This document shows positions 44,801 to 57,221 of a stretch of 64,000 nt of DNA, piece by piece. Origin of the DNA: Alectoria sarmentosa (taxonomy: Eukaryota > Ascomycota > Lecanoromycetes > Lecanorales > Parmeliaceae); NCBI GenBank assembly GCA_009733775.1, contig WOGZ01000044.1, positions 1 through 64,000 on the forward strand, given 5' to 3'. Each line of letters starts with the position of its first letter. Position 1 is the first letter of the stretch. The notes beneath the pieces were generated by a model, which saw only the letters and a list, made by a program, of their open reading frames with translations, made no database searches and was not told where the DNA came from. Position numbers and translations under genes: made by a program.

Positions 44801-47800
44801 GCCTCGCCGTTGACTGACTTGATGGACGTAGCGGAGAATAATATTCCGAAGCGAGTTGTTCCATTTAAGCTGCGCATTGTGTATGATGAAGCGGTTATTG
44901 AAGTCATTGATGGGCCCTGAATGAGGTGCGGCTTCTAATCCCTCGGATTCAGTAGCCGCTTCATCCTCTGAACCCTCGCCTGCCAGTTCTAGCCCAGCAG
45001 TGTCACCAGCTGCTGAGATCCAAGGCCTCCCTTCGTCAATTGCACGATTTAACCGTGCGAGCATTTGCTGGAGGAAGCTCTTCTTGCCTTTGAGCTTCCT
45101 GCCCTGGTCGCTGAGCATTTCGTAACGCTCTTTTAGACTCGAATCTCGATAGGAATCCCGGACAACACGAAGCTCTTGCTCGCCTAAGGTTCTTTCATGC
45201 ATTTCTAGTTGCTCATCGAGTTGTACAAGACGTTCTTCAATCAATTGGCACTGTACTTTGCGAGGGTCGTTATCCTGAGACATGACACAAAAATGAGTGG
45301 GTTCATCGCCGAAGGGACTTGCGCTACCGCCATCTGCCGACTTGGATGTCTGAGTATCAGTCTGCCGGAAATAAGTAAAGCGCGGCGCGAAAGCTAAAGG
45401 CAAGATCTTAGTCTCTGGATTTGTCTCGGCCGGCAAGATCCAATCGATTTCGACGAAGTCATCCATGTCTATCCATGAAAAGTCGTTATCTGGGATAGTG
45501 AAGCGAGATATGTCAGCTGAAGCTGATGACTGCTGGTAAGCTGCTAGGTCTTCCGGTGTGGCTCGCCTTAAGTCGTCCGCAGTTGTGCCGGCAATGCTGG
45601 CAGATACAGCCCGAATGTCAGCGGAGATGAAGTCCAGCTGAGCTTGGTTGATCCTCATGCCAGTTGCTTTCATCTGCTTAGCTTTGCCTTTGCCCTGTGC
45701 TGCAAACTCCTCTCGTCTTTGGTGCAGATCCAACATAAAGCTGTCGAGTCTAAGCTTTAGACCAGTGGCGGAGACAAGTGCCTCGGAATAATCTTCGACG
45801 TCTTTGTGTTTGTAGATGTGAGCGATGAAGAGTGGTGATAAGAGAAGGTTGTACTTGATCGTTGCAAGGTGGCGTCCAAACTTCTTGCTCGTTTTCTCGG
45901 TTCCTGGGAAGAGTTTACCTTGCCGGATGGGCAAAGCCATAACTCCAGAGAACATCGACCACCAATCGAAGAAATGCGTGAAAAACCGAGGGCTCATATG
46001 CACTGCATTGTAGCTCATGGATGGTTTGATGTTTTTAGTTGTCCAGTCGCGATTGAGGGGAGCAACAACTGCAATAGATAGATGGATGTGATTACTTCGG
46101 AAGCCTTTAAAAGCGTCGTAGACCTTTAATACCATTAGCAAAATCACCAATCTTGCTCGGAACTTGAGTACCTGTCCGGCCGGAGCTTTTGCATGTTGAG
46201 GAGTCCTCAATGTAACGTTGTAATGCGGTGAGAATACGAAGGATCGACCTCCTTGATCCAAGTCTCTTTCGAAGACCAGACCCGCAAGCCAGCGCACATT
46301 GCCCGAGAGCTTCATGACAACCTTTTTGAACATTGTAGTATTCCTCTTACTGCTTGTGCTCGACGTACTTGATGTCTTCGGCCCATCTCTACTGAATGTA
46401 GAACTTGTTTCTCGAGCTTGATGACTATAATCTGGGATTGCTAAGACATAATCGTCGCTGTCGACAGTCATGAACTGCTTAGGATCATCGTCCTTATGAA
46501 TAGACCAGCGAACATTGTTGCGCCAGCACATGACGAAGCCTGCACCGTTACCTGTTACGCGGTACGGATCCCGAGTACCTTTCAATTGGAGGCGAACATC
46601 CCCGTCACCCTTCCAGGTAACACTGACCCTTGAATGCACGCTGAGACGGATCTTATCCCAGAAGCCCGTCCGGTCTGAAGGATCTACCTGTGGCTTCGTG
46701 AAACCCTCTATGACCATCATCATATCTTGTATAGCCGGCTGATAAGATGCTCCCCAGGTAATGCTCGTGGGAGCGCTCGTGTTGATTGCAATAGCAACAT
46801 CCGAGTAAGTTTTGACAGGAGAAACTGTTCTGCGAACATCGATGGTAAAACCCCTGCCGCATTCCGATCTTGAAAATTTTGCGGGCGGAATGACTTCGAC
46901 TTCGACTTGCTTTGTAGACACAGCATCCCTGTATTCCTCGGCAATGACGAAATCAGTTTTCAACGACCAACTCGGCAAGCGTGGTGATTGTCCTGGCCTA
47001 ATAGCAGGTACATGAAGTAATGGTAACGGATAGTCTCGTAGAGTGACACGAGCTTCACCCATATCGATCTGGACACTAAGTGGAATCAGCAAGGAATACT
47101 CCATATCGTATGGCATCCCTTTGCCGACTCTGTGAAGAAATTGCGGATATTGCTTGATTGGAAATGAAGGCTTGTCAACAATGATATGCAGATCACTGAT
47201 TAGCGTGGACATCAGACCTGGCCGTTCTGGCATGGCAAGTATCCTTTCAGCCTTCTCGTCGGTTTCCGGGACGTCGTCGTTGCCCCAGAATATGCCTCTG
47301 ATCCTTCGCATTCCAGCATTTTGGATACGATATGCAACATCGATACGCTTTTTCCAGCTTTGAGCGTTGTGTCTCTGGAGTTTGTATTCAGCTTCCTTGG
47401 CTGGAATCTTCGCGTCCTTCGTAAGTTTACATCTTCCATCGCGATCGTATCGCATTCGGTGTGATGGATTGGACGGAGGAGAGGCCGAACGATGGCGAGA
47501 ACGTGACTTCTTGCTTCGACTTCGGCTTCGTCCTTGAGCTTCTTGCGGCGGCGACTGCTTGCCTCTGCCACGCTCTTGCGACGGATGAGTCTGAGTACGG
47601 TATCGTGAAGAGGCTCGATTATGGCGATTTTCCAGGTTGTTGACTTTGGCGAGAAAGGCCTCTTCACGGGCAAGGCGCTGCTTTTGCTCTATCAAACCAA
47701 TGCGATAGATTGTCCCCAGCTTCCAGTCAAATGCTCCATCTTCAACATCGAATAGCAATGCTTTGCTTCGAATGGATATTCTCGGCATCTGTTTGGGCTG

Positions 47801-50800
47801 TTCTGGTCTTTTCTTGAGAACATACTCGTCACTCCCTGTCTTGAAACGATGCTGTAATTGTTCAGTAGCTTTCAAAACGTTCGTAAAATTATCAAAGATC
47901 TTGTGCGGAACAAGCTGATGTGGGACCGCAAGCCTTATGAAGTCCATAGCTACGTCGATGGATTTTTCTTGTACGACTGCTCCTCCCCGCTTTCTGCGGT
48001 TTTCTCGAAGATCAACTCGCAAATTTTTAATGCTGGCAATTCTTGCCCAGGCCGAAATGATCTGAGGGGCTCCGACGTAAAGACGTACCATCTCTGCTTT
48101 TGTGAAAGGCATTGCCCATCTATGTCGCCCAGCTTCCAGACGGTATATTTGAAGCATCATGGGAGGATCTGATGGCATGGTTGCTTTGATCTGAAGCAGT
48201 CCAGCTCTAACGTCAACCGTAACGAGGTCTTGAACGGCCTTCCGACTCGGGCTGTGTGGAGGTGTCAAGCTTACAGGCATCGTTTGTGGGGAAGAAAGAT
48301 CGTGTGGTGTATTACTGGCTTTCTTGTCGCTAGCGAATGCTTTTCGAAGTACCCCAGTCGCCACGCCAATTGCATAATAGCGGTACAACGAGTATTGCAG
48401 ATACAACGCCTTGGTATGGGAATTGATGTGAAAGATGGGTCCTTGGATATCGCTCAATGTAGTGAATGCAACTTCGAACCGAGGGAGAGAGATGAAAGAC
48501 TCCGTCTCGACTACGTCAATATCCTCAACTACAAACCCCTCGAAACCTCGAACATGTACCGCCAACCGTCGGCCATCGGTGCTGCTTGGCGATACCCCAC
48601 TCTCACTTGGCGGAGGCGTTACTTTGAGTACAGGGTCGTCCGTAATCGTGGACCTAGTGGTTCCGTGGCGCCTGGACGGTGGTCTTTCGTCAGGTGAAGA
48701 CCTCTGGATCTTGTATTCGGCAGTCCAAGACTCAAGCTGAAGAGCGACACCACGCGTGTCCTTCGAGACCTCGGCATCCACACCAGCTACTTCGACGCCG
48801 AAGTTGGAACCCTGGAGAGAGAATTGGACAAGCCAGATTGGTAAGGATCTTAGGAAGTCGAGGTCCTTTGAAAGAGTACTGGTCAATCTTGTTTGAGCGC
48901 CATGGCCTTTGCTTAACTGTTGAAATATTTGGCGTACACCAGCACTGATTTCAGATCGCACCATATGAACAGAAAAGGTCTGCACATTGCCTATCGCAAC
49001 AACTGATATTTCTGGCGAAGCGTTCAATTGGATTTTGAGCTCAAGAGCGTCGATACCCAGTAATTCATGGCGTTCGCCAGATGCTGTATGGTAGTACAGT
49101 TGGTTGGAGGCGATACGCAAACTTGAGGTAAGTGCGTAGTGCAACTCGCCCGCCGTGAAATGCGATGACTCGACATCCAATGATATCGAGGAGACGGACA
49201 GGATGAGCAGGTCGTATTCATCAGACCCCTTAAGCTTGAGATCAGCTGGTGGTAGTGCCACTCTCATCACGGGTTCGTGAACAGAGAATTTGATATGAGC
49301 TTTCGGTAAGAGTCGTGATAGGAGACGTTGTGATCGGCCGTGAGTAGCTGGCGATTCTGAGGGTTCCTCCCCAAGGTTGTGAGTGAGGGCAAGGACCAAG
49401 GTCATGTACTTCGGATCAACATCAACCGAAGGCGAAGTTACTACAAGGTTTGCAAAAAGGATATTGGCGTTGCGCTCAGCTGCGTTTTTGTCCTCGGAAA
49501 AAGCCACAGTCTTGGAAGGCAGGGTTGTCTTGACCGTTGTTGTAGCCATTGGTACGTACAGAATTCTTTCCGGTTTCTCATTGCCATCATCGAGGCTCAC
49601 TGCGATTGAGATCGCAGCTAGCAAAGCTTGATGTGCGATATCCTTTGACGAAAAATACATTCGATGCGCAGGGCTCTTATGGTCAAGGCGATGCATGTCG
49701 ATGCCAAATTCGTTCATGGCAACATTAAGATATAGAGGAGATTCATTTCGCTGCACTGAGTGAAACTCTTTCGTCATACCCACAAAGCTGACTGCCATTT
49801 GAATCTCTTGAATGCCTCGCAATATGGAGCTGATGAACTCCTTCGAATCGGAAACCGTCTGTACTATATTTGCTTCCCGACTTCCAGGCCGATCCAGCTC
49901 TTCTATTACGTCCGTGAAGGTGACGTCGCCATTTTGCGTCTCCATCTGGTGGAGATGAGCCTCTTTCCTACACTGCTCTATTTGATTCTTGCATCTCAAC
50001 AGGTCGTCGTACGGGATATGAACGCGGCCCAGTTTTAATGATATGGACGTGTCGCGCAGGCCTGCGCGATCTTTGTACAGCAAACCGTGGATATTGAGAG
50101 TGCAGATGTCGACAACTTCCAGAGAGTCTCTTCCTTCGGGCGTGAACAGAACCCCTTTGACTGTGAACATCCACTCGGCAGGACGTTGGTCGCCAGCAGG
50201 AACCTTCTTGTGCTGAAAAAGCCGACCTCTGTCCACTGTCTTGCGCCTGGTATCGACAACCATACTGAACGTCCCAACTTCGAAGCAGCCAATGCCTGCA
50301 AGTACCAGACTTGAGTTCTGGGCCGTGAGGTCAACCATGCTTAGCCAATGTATCTTCTCGTGCAAACGCTTGATCCTCTCCTTCAATTGCGTCAATCTCT
50401 TCCATGTCCGACTTCGCGAAGAGCCCGGGGTCACATTTCGAAGGATGGGTTTTGGGGAAGTAGAGGAGGACGGTTTGTTTCGCCTCGGGATGTCTGAGGA
50501 GTGTAGATTGCTTCCTGCATGCGGCGAGCCTTCTGTCTTTGCCCCCGTTCCGAGATTCTTGACATCGACAGTCACCATCAGCTCTGTCAAGCGCAGACTT
50601 ATCCATGTTGGCTGCGCAAAGGTGGGACGATGGATATGCAAGCCTAAGCCACGCAGTTGTATCCGTATGCCATCTTTGGGTGTATATGCGATGCGCCTCA
50701 AGGAGAAGTAGCCAATTCTTTGGATGGAGACACCGGTCGCTATGCGCAAGATGGCGAAAAGGACGAATGAAGCCAAGTACAAGAGGAGAAGGAGTCCAAG

Positions 50801-50827
50801 GAGGAATGTGGGATTGAAGATAGCCAT
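41884..50827 (-). CDS. FMP27: Fmp27 / Hobbit bridge-like lipid-transfer protein
   Basis: Exons 42161-50827, 42003-42100 and 41884-41944 give 2941 residues. It belongs to the repeating-beta-groove family (yeast Fmp27, Drosophila Hobbit, human BLTP2), rod-like proteins that carry lipids at ER-plasma membrane contacts. An N-terminal membrane anchor is clear (residues ~4-32, FLLGLLLLLYLASFVLFAIL). The diagnostic GFWDK motif is near residue 1390 (DRTGFWDKIRLSVHSRVSV), and the WPPW motif near residue 2200 (GSAWPPWVAFEINFDFEYD). A Ser/Lys-rich stretch precedes the end. The two small 3' exons replace a false stop and give a basic C-terminus (KKSVQLLGKKILGSLNQ). The main exon is uninterrupted for 8.7 kb. 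No mitochondrial function is implied by the old gene name. Confidence 0.95.
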
Positions 50828-52076
50828 GATGGTTCAGCAGCCATAGAGGTAGGGGCTTGCCGGCATGCTCGAAGACAGCTTCGGCATGCAGCTAGAGTGT
50901 CGGGAAGGTGGAGGAAGAGGATGTGAGGATTCTTGGCATGGTTCAGGTGCGGCCAAGCAAAAGGAAAGCGAGAGAGGGGGTGAGGATATGGAGAAGTAGC
51001 TGCTGCCTCTTGCTCTTGAATGAAATCATGAAAGGTGAGAGCAGTAATCAATAGAATACCGTAAATTGCCAAAGCCGTAGTTCGTAAAGCGTAAACGGGC
51101 GTAAATACCTTACTATGTTAGAGCCGTTACTGCCGTTAGACAAGGTAAAGTAGGTAAGCACTAAGCACAAGGTTAGAGGTTTTGGGTACAGGTACGATAC
51201 GCTAGTAGAGCCCCCAAAACTCTCAAACTTTCCTCGAGTTCCGAGCTTTCATTTATGATTCAATCCTTTGCAGTTTACATATTTACATCTTGCATACCTA
51301 TTTTTGCCCGAGCTGAATCTGGTCTGATTACGAATACTGCTTGTTGCTTGCGGATGGACAAATTCACCAGGCCAAGATGGCGATGATTGACTTCAAATCC
51401 ACCCAAATATGCAAGTACTCGGAAGACAATGTGCAATTCAGTCCATGAAATCAACACCATCTCTTTGAGCTTGTCTGCTACTAACCTCTGCGGTATGCCC
51501 GCTTAAATTCTTCTCCCACTACAATGGTCATGGAGCCAATTCAACATGTACGTGGACTTCCTCGAGATGTTCTGCCTTCGTGCACAAAAGATGATGTTCA
51601 GTCATAAATTGCCCGTTTTTCAGCCTGCAATGCTCGCGTCTCCTATGAAAAAGGTACGTTTCTCACTACTCGGTTCATTGTCAGCTTGTTGCTCCAGTAC
51701 ACAGGTAGGTAATGAAGAGCAGAAAAGATGGCAACCCTAAGCGAAGACGAACTGTGCCTCCTCCGCCAAGCGATGATGGTAACACTGCGCCTTCAACCTT
51801 CAACCTTCCACCACTTCATTTTGTGACAATTGCAACTTCTGCTTCCCCTGACTGTCTTGAGCGACACACAGCTCATCGCCACACATTGCATTATTTCTGC
51901 GAATCCCAGGGCGAGTCGCAACCAATAGCCCTCTCATCTAATTCTGATGAACAGCTAGAGGTATGGTCTCGCTCTCTATAACTGACTGTATCATTGTCCG
52001 AACGTTTGCGACATACTCCTTGAATCTGTTCCTCGGCAGTAGCCTCGTTTTACACGGAACAGCTCCAGTCCTCACA
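50828..52076. other. Divergent intergenic region, Fmp27 and small membrane protein
   Basis: 1.25 kb. At 51728 an ATG opens a short coding-like stretch (MATLSEDELCLLRQAMM) followed by a possible donor. It might be the first exon of a very small gene, but no family is recognised and the downstream exon is uncertain. Confidence 0.4.
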
Positions 52077-52346
52077 ATGGCTGATGACGAACCTTCGGGC
52101 CCTTTTCACGCCGGCCCTGGGACTGCGCATGAGATCGGCGTAATGGCTGGCTTCATAGCCGCCTTCGTCCTCATCCCAGTCGTATACCTGATCATCTGGA
52201 GGGTCTACAACAAGCGCTCCGAGGCCAGAGAAATCCAGCGACGACATAGCCTAGCAGAGAAGAAAAATCCAAGACATACGAGAATTGTGGAAGACAAGGC
52301 TGCGGATAGGATTAGTGCCGCATTCAGTGCTGCGCCGGTTCATTGA
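52077..52346 (+). CDS. Small single-pass membrane protein, uncharacterised
   Basis: An 89-residue frame from ATG 52077. Residues 1-20 are acidic and Gly/Pro-rich. One hydrophobic helix follows (GVMAGFIAAFVLIPVVYLII, about residues 21-40), then a strongly basic tail (RVYNKRSEAREIQRRH). By the positive-inside rule the C-terminus would be cytosolic. Family not recognised. Its composition looks coding, and the position between two genes, in its own space, supports a real gene; a spliced upstream exon is possible because the frame stays open to 51963. Confidence 0.5.
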   Translation: MADDEPSGPFHAGPGTAHEIGVMAGFIAAFVLIPVVYLIIWRVYNKRSEAREIQRRHSLAEKKNPRHTRIVEDKAADRISAAFSAAPVH

Positions 52347-52686
52347 AGAGTACAGAGAGCATTACAAGAGGATGCGGGGAAGAGACCGAGAACAGAGGAA
52401 ACGAAAAGCATGAAAGGTTGGGGACATATGCACTTGGTCTTGCGATATTCGGTTCGGGATTTTGATACGTATGTGGGACATTTTACCTTGGATCGGTTCC
52501 CGATCAATAAATTGGAGTCGTGGAAGACGGCGTCGCAGCGTGTACATATTGCCGCACCTCTTATCTTCACAGCAAATCGTTCGCAGTCCGTTGGGCATAA
52601 CTCCTTCCAAAGGTGGTGCCAATCCATTCAATGCGGTATGTTTTGAGAATGCCAGCCCAACCCGTTTTCCGGTGCACTTCAGGGCT
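52347..52686. other. Convergent intergenic region, small membrane protein and UPRT
   Basis: 340 bp with the two 3' ends. Nothing else seen. Confidence 0.4.
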
Positions 52687-53524
52687 TCATTTTCCAATGG
52701 TCAAGAACAGCCTGTCGCCCACATCTCCCAGACCAGGTCTTATCATACCTCGTTCATCCACCTGTTCATCCAGCCCTCCAACCCAAACCTCCACGCACTC
52801 GCTCCCATTTTCTTCTGCTGCTCGTCTTACCCCTTCCTCGCTGCCAAGCACGCTGATCACCACCACTTTTCTTACTCCCCATTCTAGCAGTGTCTGTATC
52901 GCCGCACTAGACGTCCCACCAGTCGCTATCAGCGGGTCCAGAAGTATGGCTATCGAGGGGATTGGGAATGGATCCGGGTTGACAGACGTGGGGCGATGGT
53001 AGGGGAGATTATTGTAGTATTCAACTGGTTGAAGGGTGGTAGGTTCGCGGAAGAGACCGAGATGATGGACTGGAACAGGATCTGGGAGCAGAGTCTGAAG
53101 CGCTGAGGAATCTGATGAGACCAGCTCCCGTGCGAGGCTGGGGAATGCCTACCTTCAAGCATACCTAAACCGGAACGTAGAACCGGGACAAGAGCGAGAT
53201 TGGGAGTGATGGTCTCAGTTGAAAAGGTATAGCCAAGAGGAGTTTCACCCTGTTCGTCAGCAGGATTAGCATGCCCGAAATGCAACGAGGATGAATTTAG
53301 AGAGAACGTGTAGGAATAACGGTACTAATGGAGCTCACAGTACCACTTGAGGTCGTCTGTAGGCATTTCGCTAGGGCTTCGCAGCCAACGATGAGGGCAA
53401 TTTCATGGACTAAGGATTTCGTCTCCCGAGCGTTGGCGTCTTTGGACCTGAGTTGAGAGAGTTTAGCGCGCAGGCATGGATGGGTCGAGACGTGGATGTT
53501 GACTGGCAGTATTGGAGAGGCCAT
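52687..53524 (-). CDS. FUR1: Uracil phosphoribosyltransferase
   Basis: Exons 53339-53524, 53153-53249 and 52687-53102 give 232 residues. The enzyme makes UMP from uracil and PRPP in pyrimidine salvage and would convert 5-fluorouracil to its toxic nucleotide. Family landmarks are ETPLGYTFS, LVPVLRSGLGMLEA, YYNNLPYH and the PRPP loop LLDPLIATGGTSSAAI, followed by GVRKVVVISVLGS. An in-frame ATG five codons upstream (53539) is an alternative start. The ~270 bp to the FEX start is a shared divergent promoter. The three exons lie in different frames, so this gene is easily missed. Confidence 0.92.
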
Positions 53525-53791
53525 TGCTGGTTCAAACACTGGCAGCTATGGAGAGGAATGAAATGTAAAGGTCGGGGCATCGGGAAAATGTAGGCTTGGC
53601 GCCACCACAGATGCGTCTCATAGGACGGGACGATCTCCCGCTGGTGCCGCAGTCGACGTCGTCATTGAGCAGATTTGACTTCCAAACAGCACATGTATTT
53701 ATGATGTTTGTGCCTTCAAGTATTGACTTTTTTGTGCACGTCAAGCTCCGCAGCCAGCCCTGATCAGTGTTGCACTGATTGACCAGGCAGT
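53525..53791. promoter_or_regulatory. Divergent promoter, UPRT and FEX
   Basis: About 270 bp between head-to-head starts. No known operator seen. Confidence 0.45.
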
Positions 53792-55438
53792 ATGGCACCA
53801 GGATCCCAAAACAGCGTCGCCAAAGAAGACGGGAATGAGACACCAGAACACCGCAGGGCACGCCTTTGGCTCGGTTATCCTGCGGACAACTCGCGCAGTA
53901 GCGAGAACTTGGAGAAGAATCGATCCCAATCCCAGACGAAGCCATCGAAACAAAAGCCAGAACGTCGACCACAGGCCCCAACAGAGGGATCTGGTAGTGC
54001 GCGGAACGATCGTGATGGTGGGTCAAGGGAAGACTACACGCTGCCCGATGACTATGACAACCTTGATGAAATAACAGCGCCGTCTCCGATCGAGAGCCCA
54101 CTGGAAGATCGCAAACAGGGATACCTAGAAGATCGGACTGCCGGATCATCAAATGATAATCTCAACGAGATAGGGGCTCCATCACCCGTTGAGAGCTCTC
54201 AGAATGATCGGGAAGAAGGATATTTGGAAGATCGCGATTCCGGCTCGCCTTCGACAGACGAGAAAACAGAGAAAGAGGACGTACCCTCCCGGCGTCATCG
54301 CGTCTCCAGGCTCACGACTGAGATATATACGATGTCACACCTCGTCTTTTTCTCCATCATGGGTACGCTTGCTCGACTTGGACTTCAGGCATTGACTTTT
54401 TACCCTGGAGCTCCAGTTCAAACAGGTCTATTGTGGGCCAATGTCGGTGGTAGCTTCATCATGGGCTTTCTCTCCGAAGATCGCAAGCTCTTTCGCGAAG
54501 AATCGGGCACTTCATCTTCATCGAAGCAAGCTAAGGGTCATGACGAAGAGAAAGGCAAACCCATGTCCCCGAGCCCTTCCGTAAGCCAGAGGCACGCTAC
54601 AGTCAAAAAGACTATGCCCCTGTACATCGGCTTAGCTACTGGCTTTTGCGGATCCTTCACCTCATTCTCCTCTTTTATGCGTGATTGCTTTTTCGCACTT
54701 TCCAACGCCTTGCAGGTTCCTATATCGCACCCTTCGACTGCTCCTATCGCGGCGACTGTGAATGTCCACCGAAATCCAGGGTATAGCATCATGGCAGTGC
54801 TTGCTGTTCTGATCATCACGATTGGCTTGAGTTTAGGTGCCGTTCAGTTAGGCGCACACCTTGCCCTCGGTCTCGAACCATTCACACCGTCTCTTCCAAT
54901 GCTGTTTTCGCGCAAGATCGTTGACCGTTCAATGGTTTTACTTGCCTTGGGCTGTTGGCTTGGCGCCATACTCATGGCTCTCTGGCCCCCCGATCGACCT
55001 AGTGGGCCTGTGGGCAACGCGTCTTGGGAGCAGGAAACGTGGCGCAGTCAGGCTCTGTTTGCCTTGGTCTTTGCACCACTGGGATGCCTCCTCCGTTTCT
55101 ATGCATCCTTGCATCTGAACGGTAAGATCAAGTCTTTCCCTCTCGGCACATTTGCTGTCAACGTCTTTGGCACCATGATGGAAGCCATATTTATCGATCT
55201 TCAGCGTGTGCCAATAGGAGGTATGGTAGGCTGCCAGGTTTTACAAGGAATGTCTGATGGCTTTTGTGGCTGCTTGACGACAATCAGTACGTGGGTGACT
55301 GAGCTGAAGGCCTTGAGGTTGAGGCATGCCTATCTTTATGGCTCGATGAGTGTGGGGGTATCATTGGCCCTGATGGTGATTATTGTGGGAAGCCTACAGT
55401 GGACAGATGGGTTCAACAGTGTCTTGTGTACGACTTGA
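53792..55438 (+). CDS. FEX1: Fluoride export protein FEX (CrcB/Fluc family)
   Basis: An intronless 548-residue plasma-membrane fluoride channel. As in other eukaryotic FEX proteins, two CrcB-type halves are fused. Half one: MGTLARLGLQAL, WANVGGSFIMGFL, TGFCGSFTSFSSFMRD. Half two: LGCLLRFYASLHLN, LGTFAVNVFGTMMEA, DGFCGCLTTISTWVTEL. The paired Asn and the GxxTSFSSF/TTIST motifs are the expected fluoride-path residues. The ~170-residue N-terminus is cytosolic, acidic and disordered, and contains a two-copy 33-residue tandem repeat (54056-54154 and 54155-54253). A large loop (SSSKQAKGHDEEKGKPMSPS) splits half one. Confidence 0.94.
   Translation: MAPGSQNSVAKEDGNETPEHRRARLWLGYPADNSRSSENLEKNRSQSQTKPSKQKPERRPQAPTEGSGSARNDRDGGSREDYTLPDDYDNLDEITAPSPIESPLEDRKQGYLEDRTAGSSNDNLNEIGAPSPVESSQNDREEGYLEDRDSGSPSTDEKTEKEDVPSRRHRVSRLTTEIYTMSHLVFFSIMGTLARLGLQALTFYPGAPVQTGLLWANVGGSFIMGFLSEDRKLFREESGTSSSSKQAKGHDEEKGKPMSPSPSVSQRHATVKKTMPLYIGLATGFCGSFTSFSSFMRDCFFALSNALQVPISHPSTAPIAATVNVHRNPGYSIMAVLAVLIITIGLSLGAVQLGAHLALGLEPFTPSLPMLFSRKIVDRSMVLLALGCWLGAILMALWPPDRPSGPVGNASWEQETWRSQALFALVFAPLGCLLRFYASLHLNGKIKSFPLGTFAVNVFGTMMEAIFIDLQRVPIGGMVGCQVLQGMSDGFCGCLTTISTWVTELKALRLRHAYLYGSMSVGVSLALMVIIVGSLQWTDGFNSVLCTT
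54056..54253 (+). repeat. Two-copy 99-bp tandem repeat within FEX
   Basis: Two consecutive 33-codon units share the pattern DNL(D/N)EI.APSP(I/V)ES, then D-R-..-GYLEDR. The copies differ by both silent and replacing changes, so the duplication is old and the frame is kept. Confidence 0.8.
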
Positions 55439-57221
55439 AGATTGCTTGGGATTATTAAAGGCCTCTGAATTGATGGACTTTCAATATTCATCCAAACTAG
55501 CGGGCAGGACGATAAGGGGAAAGGGCCGCCAAATGGCCGGCTCAGCAGATCCCAAGCCTATCAACGAATAACGATCTATGAAGTCACGAAGCTTTTCCCC
55601 TCAGCCAACCCAATTGATTGAGACTGAAGAGACCAAGCGACCAGGCCTGGCGAGGGACTGTGCAACACTCGCCCAACGTCACAGTGCCAGTGGACACGGA
55701 ACCAAGGAGAATACCTCTGTATTCATAGTATATCAACTATAAGTCTTGGAACCCCCAAAGCGCCCCCCTCCCCTGTGCAAATCAAATTTGTTGCTTTTAA
55801 ATATTTTAGAAGCTTGACTTTTTCTAACAGATGTAATAACGAATAAAGACTCTGATTTGTAGAAGATCCTGAGTGACCGTTGTACCGTAGAACAAAAATC
55901 CAGTAGAATTTCAATTTCTTCGAGGCAGAGTTGGCGGCCTCCAATGGTCGAGGAAACATTTGGTGTTTTCGCAGTGTTTAATTCTCAGACCGCGTTGTCA
56001 CCCGCGATATCCAAATCTGAATCTTTTGAATCCAAGGTCTGATTCTTTGACATGCTGCGTAACAGCTCTGTCATATCTAGACCGTAACAAAAGAAGAAGC
56101 TGTTTTTGAAATGTTCGAAAGGGCAAAGGGGGGTGTTTGCGGCAAGTGTTTTATCCTATAAATTTCCCAAGACTCATGAACATAGGCAGGCAGGGGTCAA
56201 CAAACCATTCTAGCGAGGATCGGGTGCAGGTGCTCTAGAGGGGAGAGAGAAGTTGGACTTGCGGAGAGGAGTTGAGGCCAGCTTTGGGCGCATTGCTCTG
56301 CTACTGGGCAGGATGAGCGGAAGAAGAAGAGAGCAGTGGTGAAGGAACATTTGGCTTTCAAATAAGGCTCCACGGAAGAGATCTAAAGTAGTCTACTACC
56401 GAGTATAGAATAGCCGAGATCATCGACTACCGCCCTGCACCAACATGCTGTTGTAAAGTACTCGTTGACGTCGGTATAAGTTTCCTGTGATTGATGAGCA
56501 ATAGGTCAAGGCATTCTGTGCACGACTAGGGTAGATAAGACCATCGCTGCCCGAGTCACGGGAACAGACCACAAGTCAACGAGACGGCAAGACGATCGAC
56601 GTCGTCGTCGTTATTATTATTGGCCCCGTATGCGCCAGGGGACGAGTAGTGACGGTGCTAAGTAAAGATGGCAGTCGTGAAAAGGGAATAAAACGGGCAC
56701 TACTGTTTGGCATTTACTTTACCTTGCCTGTGCTTCTGCCGGTCGTGCGCTTCCAAGTCGTTTTGATTAGATCTAATCTCTTCGAACATTAATATTATTA
56801 CTTTACTTAGATGGTGAGCGTTTATATTTGGTCCGAGCTACTCCTTGATGCGGGTTGCGTAATAGGTTACTGTATGTAGTGTCAAGTTCAAGTGTCTGTG
56901 CTGCTGCTTCTTCCCATTGACACTGCCCAATGTGCACCCGACCTTACGGACAACTCTTTCTCCTGCATCCTGTACTCTACGTGTACTCTACGTGGCAAAC
57001 AATCTTGTTTCCAAAAGGCACCTGCTGCATGAGCCCCACCGTAACAAACCACTTCAACACTCTTGCCCCTCACCCTTGGCTATTAATGAGACAACACTCT
57101 GCCCTTGTTTGCGACCCGCCGCGACTGACGAACCCCCTGGAGTCGAGGCACAATAGCACCTTCTCAACTTGGATTATGATCTTCTGAATTCCAGCTACGT
57201 TCGCTTGCTATCGCCGTGATC
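55439..57221. other. Intergenic, FEX to GH16
   Basis: 1.8 kb, likely promoter and leader of the GH16 gene. A short GTC/ATT microsatellite lies near 56600-56620. No gene or RNA recognised. Confidence 0.45.

Noticed and set aside
42146..50711. Many plus-strand frames opposite Fmp27
   Set aside because: All are antisense shadows of a single long, clearly conserved minus-strand coding exon.
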